Positions 1-9,758 of a DNA stretch of 64,000 bases are shown here, piece by piece. The notes beneath the pieces are model-generated. The model had not been told where the DNA came from. It saw nothing but the letters and a program-made list of their open reading frames with translations, and searched no databases. The position numbers and the translations under genes were made by a program. Origin of the DNA: Acinetobacter pittii (lineage in GTDB: Bacteria; Pseudomonadota; Gammaproteobacteria; Pseudomonadales; Moraxellaceae); NCBI RefSeq assembly GCF_034067285.1, contig NZ_CP139286.1, forward strand, positions 248,001-312,000. Reading direction: 5' to 3'. The first letter of the stretch is position 1. Each line of letters opens with the position of its first letter.

Positions 1-17
1 CTTATATTTAGGAAAGC

Positions 18-57
18 ACACTTCTATAATCGATTTATCTACTTTTCGATAGAGTGT
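18..57 (+). promoter_or_regulatory. Promoter -10 overlapped by an imperfect inverted repeat
   Basis: A TATAAT hexamer lies at 25-30. It sits inside an imperfect inverted repeat: ACACT (18-22), CTAT (24-27) and TCGA (30-33) are mirrored by TCGA (46-49), ATAG (49-52) and AGTGT (53-57). The ATG of the flavoprotein gene follows at 65. This looks like an operator over the promoter, and genes of this flavoprotein type often have a nearby regulator. Any divergent regulator gene would be outside the window. Confidence 0.4.
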
Positions 58-64
58 TTTCATA

Positions 65-622
65 ATGAAAAAGACATTAGTCATCGTTACCCATCCTCAC
101 ATAGACCAGTCTGTTGTAAATAAAAGATGGATTGAGGAATTAGAAAAACACCCAGACCAATTTACGGTTCATCAAATTTATCAAGCCTACCCAGATGGCG
201 TAATTGATGTTGCCAAAGAGCAAGCGCTTGTAGAGCAACACGAAAATTTAGTGTTTCAATTTCCCGTGTATTGGTTTAACTGCCCGCCGCTTTTGAAACA
301 ATGGCTAGATGAAGTTTTAACGTATGGTTGGGCTTATGGTTCAACTGGCGACAAACTTAAAAATAAAAAGTTTATGTTGGCGGTGTCTGCTGGTGCTCAA
401 GAAAAGGTTTATTCAGAAAGTGGCGAATATCAAATTTCTTTAGAGAAGGTTTTTATTCCATTTGAATTAACCGCTCTCTATGTCGGGGCAGTCTATCAAC
501 CACTTCATGCATTTTATGGTTTAGATACTAATCCATCAGAAGATGACGATATTCCGACTCAACAAGACATAGAAAATAATGCGATTCAGTATGTTCAGAA
601 GTTGTTGGCATTGTCTGAGTAG
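65..622 (+). CDS. NAD(P)H-dependent flavin oxidoreductase (flavodoxin fold)
   Basis: Soluble flavodoxin-fold enzyme of the KefF/MdaB/YwrO group, which uses NAD(P)H and bound flavin to reduce quinones or other electrophiles. The N-terminal TLVIVTHPH (about residues 4-12) fits the flavin-phosphate loop. The block FQFPVYWFNCPPLLKQWLD (about 64-82) matches the family signature, followed by GWAYG. Its 185 aa is normal for the family. There is no signal peptide or membrane segment. It is a single gene with its own promoter, apparently under an inverted-repeat operator. The physiological substrate cannot be told from sequence. Confidence 0.85.
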   Translation: MKKTLVIVTHPHIDQSVVNKRWIEELEKHPDQFTVHQIYQAYPDGVIDVAKEQALVEQHENLVFQFPVYWFNCPPLLKQWLDEVLTYGWAYGSTGDKLKNKKFMLAVSAGAQEKVYSESGEYQISLEKVFIPFELTALYVGAVYQPLHAFYGLDTNPSEDDDIPTQQDIENNAIQYVQKLLALSE

Positions 623-773
623 GTGTAAAAAGGGGGAGGCCTAAGCGTGAGGTTTGGGTCTTTTCAAAGTCGAAAATAGTTTTGTTATCTTTCTGATTTT
701 TTAATAAAAAGTTTGCAAAAATCAAATTTGTCTATAAGTTGAAAAATACAATAATACTTCTTTGGAAAAAATT

Positions 774-1115
774 ATGAATATCGCGCCTTTTCCATTTCAA
801 ATTACAAACTGGGAAGAAATTGAAGTCACTGAATATAGCGGTGAAACAGGAAAAGCTTATTGGAAAACTCAATTTTTTGGTGAAGAAACAAATAAAATTA
901 GAGTAAGACTTGTGGAGTACTCAGCCAATTATTTAGCAGACCATTGGTGTGAAAAAGGACATATCTTATTTTGCCTAGAAGGTGAACTAGAAAGTAGATT
1001 GAAGGATGGTCGAACATTTACTCTAACTTCGGGAATGAGTTATCAAGTCGGAGATAATTCGGAGCCGCATCAGTCTTTTAGCTTGAACGGTGCGAAGCTA
1101 CTTATCGTTGATTAA
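774..1115 (+). CDS. DHCW-motif cupin-fold protein
   Basis: Small single-domain cupin, 113 aa from the chosen start. It carries the ADHWCEKGHILFCLEGEL block (DHxC followed by the cupin GxxLxxLEGE strand) that names the DHCW-motif cupin family, and a second cupin motif near YQVGDNSEPHQS. His and Glu in these motifs would bind a metal; no substrate is known. I prefer ATG 774 because a GGA lies 8 bases upstream, whereas the in-frame TTG at 762 has no ribosome binding site. The gene stands alone before a bidirectional terminator. Confidence 0.75.
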   Translation: MNIAPFPFQITNWEEIEVTEYSGETGKAYWKTQFFGEETNKIRVRLVEYSANYLADHWCEKGHILFCLEGELESRLKDGRTFTLTSGMSYQVGDNSEPHQSFSLNGAKLLIVD

Positions 1116-1151
1116 ATTGACTTTATTTAAATTTATTAAAAAGAGGGTAAT

Positions 1152-1187
1152 AAAAAAGACCCAAATCAAAACGATTTAGGTCTTTTT
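1152..1187. terminator. Bidirectional terminator between cupin gene and tRNA-Ser
   Basis: Inverted repeat AAAAAGACCC-AAATC (1152-1167) with GATTT-AGGTCTTTTT (1173-1187), with one mismatch and an A/T run on each side. It can end the plus-strand cupin transcript and the minus-strand tRNA-Ser transcript. Confidence 0.75.
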
Positions 1188-1193
1188 GAATTC

Positions 1194-1283
1194 TGGCGGT
1201 GAGAGAGGGATTCGAACCCTCGATACGCGCAAACGTATACACACTTTCCAGGCGTGCTCCTTAAGCCACTCGGACACCTCACC
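1194..1283 (-). tRNA. tRNA-Ser (GGA)
   Basis: 90-nt class II tRNA on the minus strand with a long variable arm, as expected for serine. The acceptor stem GGTGAGG pairs with CTCTCACC before discriminator G and an encoded CCA (1194-1196). The anticodon loop reads CTGGAAA, giving anticodon GGA, which decodes UCC and UCU. The T-loop GGTTCGAATCC is standard. It has its own promoter upstream and a terminator immediately downstream. Confidence 0.95.
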
Positions 1284-1293
1284 AAGGCGTGCG

Positions 1294-1322
1294 ATAGTAA
1301 CCAAAAAAACGAGTTCTGCCAA
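1294..1322 (-). promoter_or_regulatory. Promoter of tRNA-Ser
   Basis: On the minus strand, TTGGCA (-35, 1317-1322), a 17-bp spacer, then TACTAT (-10, 1294-1299), about 11 bp before the mature 5' end. Good sigma-70 geometry. Confidence 0.65.
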
Positions 1323-1377
1323 GATTTAAGACGAGCATTACAGAAAAAAAATAATAGAGGTGATAAGATTGCGCTAA

Positions 1378-3279
<1,902 letters not shown>

Positions 3280-3293
3280 AAAATTGAGACGTA

Positions 3294-3324
3294 AAAAAAC
3301 CAAGACAAATGTCTTGGTTTTTTT
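3294..3324. terminator. Bidirectional terminator between kup and the Pro/Ala-rich gene
   Basis: CCAAGACA (3300-3307), loop AA, TGTCTTGG (3310-3317), with A and T runs on both flanks. It serves kup on plus and the convergent secreted-protein gene on minus. Confidence 0.85.
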
Positions 3325-3334
3325 ATAGCTTTGA

Positions 3335-3775
3335 TTATTGAGCTTGCATAGGTGCATCTGCTGGTAAAGGACCATCTTTCGCCATTGGGTCTGCTGATTG
3401 ATTTGGGTTAGCAGGTGGCGGAGTGTTAGGATCTTGTGGCGCTGGGGCAGCTTGATCTGCAGCTGCTGGAACCGCACCAGTTGGTGCTGCTGGTGGCGCC
3501 ATTTCACCGCCCGCTGGAGGTGCTGGTGGAACGTCTGCCGGAATTGGAGCGCCTGTTGGAGCTGCGCTTGTCGGTGCAGCAGAAACTTGTTGTACTTGTC
3601 CGCTATTCACTAAATCGCTAATAGAGCCGGGTTGGCCATTTACGGTTGTGGTTACTTTAACTTTAGATAAGCTTTCTAAAGTGTCGCCTGGTTGGACTGC
3701 TGGTTCAGCCATAGCAGCCATACTACACAACCCTGTGATTACGCCAATACCAATAATCTTTGAATGGATCATCAA
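3335..3775 (-). CDS. Secreted proline/alanine-rich protein of unknown function
   Basis: I do not recognise a domain. The 146-aa product starts with a signal peptide (KIIGIGVITGLCSMAAMAEP, likely cut after AMA). A short conserved-looking segment follows (VQPGDTLESLSKVKVTTTVN, about residues 27-46). From about residue 70 to the end it is low-complexity Pro/Ala-rich sequence with no Cys. It is probably a periplasmic or envelope linker-like protein. The local rise in GC is explained by Pro and Ala codons and need not mean transfer. Monocistronic, ending at the bidirectional terminator shared with kup. Confidence 0.6.
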   Translation of the reverse strand: MMIHSKIIGIGVITGLCSMAAMAEPAVQPGDTLESLSKVKVTTTVNGQPGSISDLVNSGQVQQVSAAPTSAAPTGAPIPADVPPAPPAGGEMAPPAAPTGAVPAAADQAAPAPQDPNTPPPANPNQSADPMAKDGPLPADAPMQAQ

Positions 3776-4004
3776 ATTAGACTCCGATTATATTTTTATC
3801 CAAATTTGTGGAGCTAACCATGTCATAAGCCGTAAGTGCATTTCAACGAAAGATACGCAATTGGCGCAATTTAATAGCCAAAGCCTCTCAGAATATCAAC
3901 AGATTGTTACGTAAAACGGAATAGAGTTACAAAAAAGATGACCATGTTTTAACCATATGAAAGATAAGAGATATACTTAAAAAAGCAGGATTGTTAAGCT
4001 GCGT

Positions 4005-5108
4005 ATGGACAGTGGTATTGATAGAAACATGGCAAGTAAAAAACGTAGTAAAGGTACAAACTCATTCTCTATAAGTCAGCATTTTGGCAAGATTATTCTT
4101 GCTTGTATTGCGGCTGGAAGTTTTGCAATTGCTTTTGGTAGTGAAAAGATTTCGCAGTGGTTTTCGCCTTTAACGACTAACTCGACTTGTCTTAATCAGT
4201 TTTATCGTGAAGTTCCACCCGCTTTAAATAAAGAAAGCCTAAAAAAAGACAGCTATCCGCTATGCTTTAATGGTTTTAATGTTCTGTATTCAGGGATTTC
4301 TAAAACGCCGTTATGGTCGGCTGAGCATTTAAATGCAGAACGTTTGAGTGTCAAAATTAAGCGTGAAGATAACTTCCATGAAGAAACCCGTGTTGCTCAA
4401 AGGCATCGGGCACTGTTAAGTGATTATCGTGGTTCAGGCTATGACCGTGGGCATATGGCGCCTAATGGTGATATGCCAAATAAAGAATCACAATCTGATA
4501 GTTTCTCGCTCAGCAACATGGTGCCGCAAGCCCCTAAAAATAACCAAGAAGTATGGCGTAAGCTCGAAGAAGCGACCCGTGCTATTGCCACTAAGCAAAA
4601 ACAAGATGTGTATGTGGTAACAGGTCCTGTTTTTGAAGGCAAAAGACTTAAGACCATTGGGCAGGGTGTAATTGTTCCTACCGCAGTTTATAAAGCGGTG
4701 TATATGCCAAAAACTGGCGCAATCGGCGCTTATTACGCACCTAACAATAACTCTCTACAAGTGAAAGTGGTGAGTGTTTGCTACCTTGAGGAACGCTTAG
4801 GCGTTAACCTGTTCCCGCAGTTAACTGAGCAACAAAAACGTAATGTCTATCGCTTACCTTTAACAGCGAGCCAAGTTAAGCCAAATCAAAAGCTCGACTA
4901 TTTACACTGGGACGGTGAAAGCCAGTGTGAGCAGGACTTAAACCCTGATCAAATTAAAGCGCTACAAGACCAATTTAAAAAGCAAAAAACTGGCTCTTCA
5001 GAACCAATGGAAGCAAAAGTTCCAACAATTGATGAAGAAACGAGAAAGGCAATCGTGAAACAACTGGTAGAAGCGTTGGTGAACTACTTCTTGCAAATAA
5101 TGAAATAA
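4005..5108 (+). CDS. DNA/RNA non-specific endonuclease (NUC1 family), membrane-anchored
   Basis: Beta-beta-alpha-metal nuclease of the Serratia nuclease/NUC1 family, which cuts DNA and RNA with a single Mg ion. The motif YDRGHMAPNGDMPN (about residues 146-159) carries the catalytic His (about 150), and SLSNMVPQAPKNNQEVW follows with the metal-binding Asn. Residues about 30-46 form one hydrophobic helix, so the enzyme is probably anchored in the inner membrane facing the periplasm. Four later Cys could form disulfides. The C-terminal 60 residues are a charged tail. Neither ATG 4005 nor ATG 4029 has a good ribosome binding site, so the start is uncertain by eight codons. It could serve nutrition or defence against incoming DNA. 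Confidence 0.85.
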   Translation: MDSGIDRNMASKKRSKGTNSFSISQHFGKIILACIAAGSFAIAFGSEKISQWFSPLTTNSTCLNQFYREVPPALNKESLKKDSYPLCFNGFNVLYSGISKTPLWSAEHLNAERLSVKIKREDNFHEETRVAQRHRALLSDYRGSGYDRGHMAPNGDMPNKESQSDSFSLSNMVPQAPKNNQEVWRKLEEATRAIATKQKQDVYVVTGPVFEGKRLKTIGQGVIVPTAVYKAVYMPKTGAIGAYYAPNNNSLQVKVVSVCYLEERLGVNLFPQLTEQQKRNVYRLPLTASQVKPNQKLDYLHWDGESQCEQDLNPDQIKALQDQFKKQKTGSSEPMEAKVPTIDEETRKAIVKQLVEALVNYFLQIMK

Positions 5109-5157
5109 GCAGCTTTTTTTATTGTTATTGCAACATCGTAATTAATTAAAATAGAAT

Positions 5158-5179
5158 CCATAGACAGATCTGTCTATGG
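5158..5179. promoter_or_regulatory. Perfect 22-bp palindrome, probable TetR-family operator
   Basis: A perfect palindrome with core TAGACAGATCTGTCTA, extended by three matching bases on each side. It lies 26 bp before the LysE-family ATG at 5206. The core resembles sites bound by TetR-family repressors such as NemR (TAGACC-N4-GGTCTA type). No regulator gene lies nearby, so the cognate protein would act in trans. Confidence 0.55.
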
Positions 5180-5205
5180 GTCTTATTTTAATAAGGACAA
5201 TAACA

Positions 5206-5805
5206 ATGTTTGCCTCGATGTTTCTCTTTTCATTTGCAATGTCTATTACACCCGGTCCAGTAAATACCGTCATTTTATCAACCAGTTTAAATCATGGTTT
5301 AAAAAGATCACTTCCGTATATCTCAGGTGCCACAATTGGCTTTACTTTACTTTTAATTTTTATGGCATTTGGACTTCAGAGTTTATTAACTCAGTTTCCT
5401 ATTGTTTTAAAAATCCTTGCAGTTTGTGGAACGCTATTTGTTTGTTATATCGGCATAAAAATTATTCTTTCTGCCGCCAATATTTCAATTTCAAATGCTC
5501 CTGTAGAACAGATGATCATTCCTAATTTTAAAGATGGTTTCTTATTACAGTGGCTCAATCCCAAAGCTTGGTTGGCTTGTGTATCGGGCATTACCATGTT
5601 TACAAGCATTGAAAACCCGCAATCATTGCCGATCTTCATTATTATTTATTTTTTCACTTGCTATGCATGTTTGTTCTTTTGGGGATTATGTGGTGATAAA
5701 TTTTCAGTGGTACTTAATCAGGGTAACCGTTTGAAATATTTTAATATCCTGATGGGAACATTCTTAATTTTATCGGCTCTTTTAATTTTGATTGATTTTT
5801 TTTAA
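5206..5805 (+). CDS. LysE/RhtB-family amino-acid exporter
   Basis: Inner-membrane exporter of the LysE/RhtB family, which effluxes amino acids or related small molecules. 199 aa with about six hydrophobic segments. The N-terminal SITPGPVNTVILSTSLNHG is the family signature, and QWLNPKAWLACVSG (about residues 115-128) is the second conserved motif. ATG 5206 is chosen because AAGGA lies 8 bases upstream. The in-frame ATG at 5176 lies inside the palindromic operator and lacks a ribosome binding site. Substrate unknown; apparently under repressor control. Confidence 0.85.
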   Translation: MFASMFLFSFAMSITPGPVNTVILSTSLNHGLKRSLPYISGATIGFTLLLIFMAFGLQSLLTQFPIVLKILAVCGTLFVCYIGIKIILSAANISISNAPVEQMIIPNFKDGFLLQWLNPKAWLACVSGITMFTSIENPQSLPIFIIIYFFTCYACLFFWGLCGDKFSVVLNQGNRLKYFNILMGTFLILSALLILIDFF

Positions 5806-5850
5806 ATTGGTCGTATTACACTGTGAAGATATAACAACGAGACAACACTT

Positions 5851-6093
5851 ATGTTTAAGCCATTTGAAAAGGGTACAGAGTCTTCTTCAATTGAAGATTT
5901 AACATTAGAAAATGATGTCGATTGCGTCAGCATTTATGGCAATTTGCAAATCACTAAAGACAAAGTCGGGCTAGAGCAGGCAAAAGCCTTACAGAACTTT
6001 TTAAACGAAGTGGTTACAGCTTTGGAAAAAGAAGAATTGCCTGAGAAAATTGAACGTCCAGCTGAGCAAGAAATTAATAATCCGTTTTTGTAA
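5851..6093 (+). CDS. Small conserved hypothetical protein
   Basis: 80-aa acidic protein without signal peptide or membrane segment. I do not recognise a family. The middle (CVSIYGNLQITKDKVGLEQA, about residues 25-44) reads as a beta strand followed by a helix, and helix-rich sequence continues to about residue 65. The end NNPFL looks exposed. ATG 5851 follows AACGAGACAACACTT, a weak ribosome binding site. It lies 45 bp after the LysE gene with no terminator between, so the two may be cotranscribed. Confidence 0.6.
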   Translation: MFKPFEKGTESSSIEDLTLENDVDCVSIYGNLQITKDKVGLEQAKALQNFLNEVVTALEKEELPEKIERPAEQEINNPFL

Positions 6094-6125
6094 TAAATAT
6101 ATTTTACTCAATTTGCTATCGCGAC

Positions 6126-6265
6126 GGCGGCACGGATGCCGCCTGTTTCACTGCGTTACATGGAAGTAACGTCAGTGAAACGAATGAGTTTTGTCACTTT
6201 TGCTCACTCAAAAGTGAGGCATTACCTATACAACAACAACTTGAGTGACCGTGGTATTTGCGGTC
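6126..6265. repeat. REP/BIME-like mosaic of four adjacent hairpins
   Basis: The spacer between two convergent genes holds four inverted repeats in a row. GGCGGCA/TGCCGCC (6126-6132, 6137-6143). GTTTCACTG-CGTTAC paired with GTAACG-CAGTGAAAC (6145-6159, 6166-6181, one bulged base). TCACTTTTG/CAAAAGTGA (6194-6202, 6209-6217). GACCG/CGGTC (6247-6251, 6261-6265). None has a proper T-run. The block is more GC-rich than the surrounding spacers. The arrangement resembles repetitive extragenic palindromes. Only one copy is in the window, so repetitiveness is an inference. Confidence 0.5.
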
Positions 6266-6271
6266 GTGCAG

Positions 6272-6961
6272 TTAATCCTTATCCCCAGCAACTACCTTAT
6301 AAATAATCGCACCAATCACAGCCCCTAAAATCGGAGCTACCCAGAACAACCACAACTGACTTAACGCAGCCGTTTCAGCAAAGAACGCAACACCTGTACT
6401 ACGTGCAGGGTTCACCGAAGTGTTTGTAACCGGAATACTGATTAAGTGAATCAGTGTTAAACCTAAACCAATCGCAATAGGAGCGAAGCCAGCAGGCGCA
6501 CGGCGGTCAGTTGCCCCTAAAATAATGATTAAAAAGAACGCTGTAAGTACCACTTCAATAATAAAAGCTGAACTTAAACCAAAGTTGTTTGGTGATAAAT
6601 CACCGAAACCATTTGAAGCAAAGCCACCAACACCGCTAAAGCCAGCTTGGCCTTGAGCAATAATATAAAGAACAAATGCAGCAGCAGTCGCACCGACCAC
6701 TTGAGCAACGATATAGGGAATTAAATCTTTAACATCGAAGCGGCCACCGACCCAAAGGCCAACACTTACCGCGGGGTTAAAATGTCCACCTGAGATATGC
6801 CCTAGAGCATAAGCACCTGTGAGTACGGTTAAACCAAAGGCAAGGGCTACACCTGCAAAGCCAATACCAAGTTCAGGGAAAGCTGCGGCTAAAACTGCGC
6901 TACCACAACCACCAAAGACTAGCCAAAACGTACCTAAGAATTCAGCAAAATATTTATTCAT
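6272..6961 (-). CDS. aqpZ: Aquaporin Z
   Basis: Inner-membrane water channel of the MIP family. 229 aa, typical of AqpZ. Both NPA motifs are present: [11 protein letters not shown] (about residues 58-68) and [14 protein letters not shown] (about 180-193). [19 protein letters not shown] at the N-terminus is the usual first helix. The narrow-filter residues typical of water-selective channels (His in the fifth helix region, Arg after the second NPA) fit AqpZ better than a glycerol facilitator. Monocistronic; the mosaic hairpin element follows the stop codon. Confidence 0.95.
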   Translation of the reverse strand: MNKYFAEFLGTFWLVFGGCGSAVLAAAFPELGIGFAGVALAFGLTVLTGAYALGHISGGHFNPAVSVGLWVGGRFDVKDLIPYIVAQVVGATAAAFVLYIIAQGQAGFSGVGGFASNGFGDLSPNNFGLSSAFIIEVVLTAFFLIIILGATDRRAPAGFAPIAIGLGLTLIHLISIPVTNTSVNPARSTGVAFFAETAALSQLWLFWVAPILGAVIGAIIYKVVAGDKD

Positions 6962-7093
6962 TGTGATTACTCATCTATTGATCTATTTTTTAATTAATGT
7001 GAAATGTGTCACAAAAAATTAAGCATGTGACTATATGAAATTTTTGTTTTCAGTGTTGTTTTAATCAAGAAAAGATTTGTAAGTTTTGGTTGG

Positions 7094-8098
7094 TTATTCT
7101 TTGTCTAAAAAATGATCTCGCCATTGTTGTGGTGTTTGATTAGTCCAATGTTTAAATGCTCTTTGAAAAGCACTTTGTTCTGAGTAACAAAGCAAAAGGG
7201 CAATCTCTTGTAGGCTCAAATGTGGGTCTTTTAAATACTCGGTTGCGAGCATAAAGCGTACTTGTTGAACGCGCTCCTGAAAGGTGGTGTTTTGTTGTTG
7301 TAAATGCCTTTGGAGCTGTCGAACTGACAGACCTAATTGAGCAGCAATATGTTCAATTTGATATTGATTCTTTTGTAGTCCAGTCAAAATTGAATGCTGT
7401 AAACGCTGATCAAGTTGGGTCGAATTTGGTAATTGTTCTAAAAGCGCTTGTGCTTGCTGAACCAATAACTGCTGTAGGGTGTGGTCAGCGCTGCTAAGCG
7501 GCTTATGAATTTCCGTAATTGGGATGAGTAATTCTGTACGTGGTTGGCTAAAACGAACGGGACATTGAAAGTATTGTTCATAAACCCTGATATTTTTAGG
7601 AGCGGCATTTAAGAAATGTACTTCATGTAAATGTACGTCTTCATGAGACATAAAAAGGCGTAAGAATTGAATGACTAGTGCAATCGCAATTTCATCGGTA
7701 AGCTGGGTGGGGTGTAGCTCAGTCGCTTCCCAACGAATAGAACCATATCTTCCTTGTAGCTCAACCACTAAAGGGCTTCCGTCATAAATCAGACGGTGAA
7801 AATCATGATAGCGAATTAAGGCTTCACCTAAGTTATCACAAGAGAGTGCGAGGTAGGCAATAATCCCTAAGTGTTTAGGTTGCACATATTTTGCGATTTC
7901 TAGACCTAATCCAGGCTTTGGGTCCAATTTATAAATGACTTCTAATAGGTCACGCCAAACGACGTAGTCAAAGCGTTCCAGATTTTGAATTTGTTCTAAT
8001 TGTTCTGGAATAGCTAACTGATTAGCTTCGCAATAAGCTTTTAATAGATGACCCAGCCCTCCATATACCGAGCCTGTATAGTTTTTTAGTTGTGGCAT
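7094..8098 (-). CDS. AraC-family transcriptional regulator
   Basis: DNA-binding regulator of 334 aa. The N-terminal two thirds is the AraC-binding-type domain found in OruR/ArgR-like regulators. The C-terminal about 90 residues form the AraC double helix-turn-helix (IAAQLGLSVRQLQRHLQQQ and LSLQEIALLLCYSEQSAFQRAF, ending in FKHWTNQTPQQWR). ATG 8098 is chosen because AGAGG lies upstream on the minus strand; the in-frame ATG at 8140 has none. It is divergent from the hydroxylase-like gene at 8207 and could control it, but its effector is unknown. Confidence 0.85.
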   Translation of the reverse strand: MPQLKNYTGSVYGGLGHLLKAYCEANQLAIPEQLEQIQNLERFDYVVWRDLLEVIYKLDPKPGLGLEIAKYVQPKHLGIIAYLALSCDNLGEALIRYHDFHRLIYDGSPLVVELQGRYGSIRWEATELHPTQLTDEIAIALVIQFLRLFMSHEDVHLHEVHFLNAAPKNIRVYEQYFQCPVRFSQPRTELLIPITEIHKPLSSADHTLQQLLVQQAQALLEQLPNSTQLDQRLQHSILTGLQKNQYQIEHIAAQLGLSVRQLQRHLQQQNTTFQERVQQVRFMLATEYLKDPHLSLQEIALLLCYSEQSAFQRAFKHWTNQTPQQWRDHFLDKE

Positions 8099-8206
8099 CC
8101 CAACCACCTCTTTCTTGTCGTGATTTGTCAATGAAACCATAAATTCTGGTCAATACCTAGCATAGCGAATTTTATATGCTGAATAAAAAGAAAAAGGAGT
8201 TAGGCG

Positions 8207-8845
8207 ATGTTAAAAGGGTTTATTGCAGGAATTGCGGTTGCGAATGTATTTGAATGGGTGGCGCATAAATATATTTTGCATGGTGTGCACCGTGCTGGAA
8301 AGCCGCGCTTTAGCCCAGTACCAAAAAGTATGGAATCTCATTGGGCACACCATCGCGAAGTCCGTAAACAACAGTTTCATGATGATTGCTATGTAGAAGG
8401 CGTTGAAAACTGGCGAACTAAAAATGAGTTAATTTCACTGGCAGTTGTAGCAACCGTTTCAAGTGCAATTTTTTACCCGTTTTCAAAAGGTATGGCACTT
8501 GCAGCTTGGTACAGTGCTGGTAATTATTATTATATTCACCGCCGTGCACATTTAGAGCCTGACTGGGCAAAGCGTAAAATTCCGTGGCATTACGATCACC
8601 ACATGAACTCTAATCAAGACGCTAATTGGTGTGTGACCAAGCCTTGGTTTGATTATGTGATGGGAACACGTGTGGTATCTTCGGCAGATTTAAAAGAACA
8701 AAATCCTTTGGGTGTGCGTTTACCTACGGCACTTGCTAGACCATTGTCTCAAGCTGTAGAAAAAATCTTTCCTGCAAAATGGGTCGAGAAAAAAGAAAAA
8801 CTAGAACTTCCTAGTGAAGTGAAAGAAATAGATGGTGCTGCATAA
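8207..8845 (+). CDS. Putative membrane fatty acid/sterol hydroxylase-like protein
   Basis: 212-aa protein with a histidine pattern like that of membrane di-iron hydroxylases and desaturases. HKYILHGVHR (about residues 20-29), SHWAHHREVRKQQFHDD (about 45-61), HRRAH (about 112-116) and WHYDHHMNSNQDANW (about 126-140) would supply the metal ligands. Two hydrophobic stretches occur (about 3-15 and 80-105). The family includes fatty acid hydroxylases and sterol desaturases; the substrate here is unknown. AAGGAG precedes ATG 8207. The gene ends at a terminator shared with hisF and faces an AraC regulator that may control it. Confidence 0.65.
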   Translation: MLKGFIAGIAVANVFEWVAHKYILHGVHRAGKPRFSPVPKSMESHWAHHREVRKQQFHDDCYVEGVENWRTKNELISLAVVATVSSAIFYPFSKGMALAAWYSAGNYYYIHRRAHLEPDWAKRKIPWHYDHHMNSNQDANWCVTKPWFDYVMGTRVVSSADLKEQNPLGVRLPTALARPLSQAVEKIFPAKWVEKKEKLELPSEVKEIDGAA

Positions 8846-8850
8846 AAAAA

Positions 8851-8873
8851 TAAAGGGGCATATTGCCCCTTTA
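8851..8873. terminator. Bidirectional terminator, hydroxylase-like gene and hisF
   Basis: TAAAGGGGCA (8851-8860), loop TAT, TGCCCCTTTA (8864-8873), with A-rich sequence before and a weak T run after. Confidence 0.75.
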
Positions 8874-8886
8874 AATATAAATAAGC

Positions 8887-9645
8887 TTACAAGCGCATTT
8901 CGATGCCTTGTTCAGCCAAATATTGCTTAGCTTCCGGAATGGTATATTGACCAAAGTGGAAAATACTTGCTGCCAACACTGCATCGGCACCACCTTGTAA
9001 AATACCGTCTGCAAGGTGTTGTAAGTTACCTACACCGCCTGAAGCAATCGTTGGAATGGTCACACGATCATTAATGGCACGCATTAAAGCAATGTCATAA
9101 CCTGCTTTCGTACCATCGGCGTCCATACTGGTAATCAGTAATTCACCCGCACCGTAGTCAGCCATTTTTACAGCCCATTCAATCGCATCAATACCGGTTG
9201 GTTTACGGCCACCATGAGTAAAGATTTCCCATTTGTTGTCGCCAGTTTTTTTGGCATCAATCGCAACGACAATACATTGTGCGCCAAAGTGCTGTGAAGC
9301 TTCTTGAACAAATTCAGGGTTAAATACGGCAGCTGAGTTAATACTGACTTTATCTGCGCCTGCATTTAATAACGCACGAATATCTTCAACCTTACGTACG
9401 CCACCACCCACAGTTAATGGCACAAATACAGTCTCGGCCATACGTTCAACAGTACGGTAAGTGGTATCGCGTCCATGATGTGTAGCGGTAATGTCTAAGA
9501 AAGTAATTTCGTCTGCACCTTGTTCGTTATAGCGACGTGCCACTTCAACTGGGTCGCCCGCATCACGAATATCGAGGAATTGAACGCCTTTAACTACGCG
9601 TCCGTTATCAACGTCTAGGCAAGGAATAATACGTTTAGCAAGCAT
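8887..9645 (-). CDS. hisF: HisF, imidazole glycerol phosphate synthase cyclase subunit
   Basis: Cyclase half of IGP synthase. It uses ammonia delivered by HisH to turn PRFAR into IGP and AICAR, the branch to purine synthesis. 252-aa TIM barrel. Catalytic Asp11 ([12 protein letters not shown]) and Asp130 (VVAIDAKK) are present. The phosphate-binding glycines LTVGGGVR (about residues 77-84) and TIASGGVG are also visible. Its partner hisH lies about 6 kb upstream on the same strand in a separate unit. Monocistronic here. Confidence 0.97.
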   Translation of the reverse strand: MLAKRIIPCLDVDNGRVVKGVQFLDIRDAGDPVEVARRYNEQGADEITFLDITATHHGRDTTYRTVERMAETVFVPLTVGGGVRKVEDIRALLNAGADKVSINSAAVFNPEFVQEASQHFGAQCIVVAIDAKKTGDNKWEIFTHGGRKPTGIDAIEWAVKMADYGAGELLITSMDADGTKAGYDIALMRAINDRVTIPTIASGGVGNLQHLADGILQGGADAVLAASIFHFGQYTIPEAKQYLAEQGIEMRL

Positions 9646-9758
9646 AGCTTATTTCCAAAAATAATCGCCGTTGGTGAAAGTTCCTACACAGGCGCTACAC
9701 CTTCATGGAGGGAAGAGGTATTCTATCAAACTTCACAGATGTTTTTTGCAGGTTTTCC

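Noticed and set aside
3398-3621. Trp/Leu-rich open frames opposite the Pro/Ala-rich gene
   Set aside because: Mirror of Pro/Ala codons on the other strand; the minus-strand frame has a signal peptide and terminator.
3335-3775. Higher-GC patch as horizontally acquired DNA
   Set aside because: The GC rise is explained by Pro and Ala codons; flanks are ordinary.
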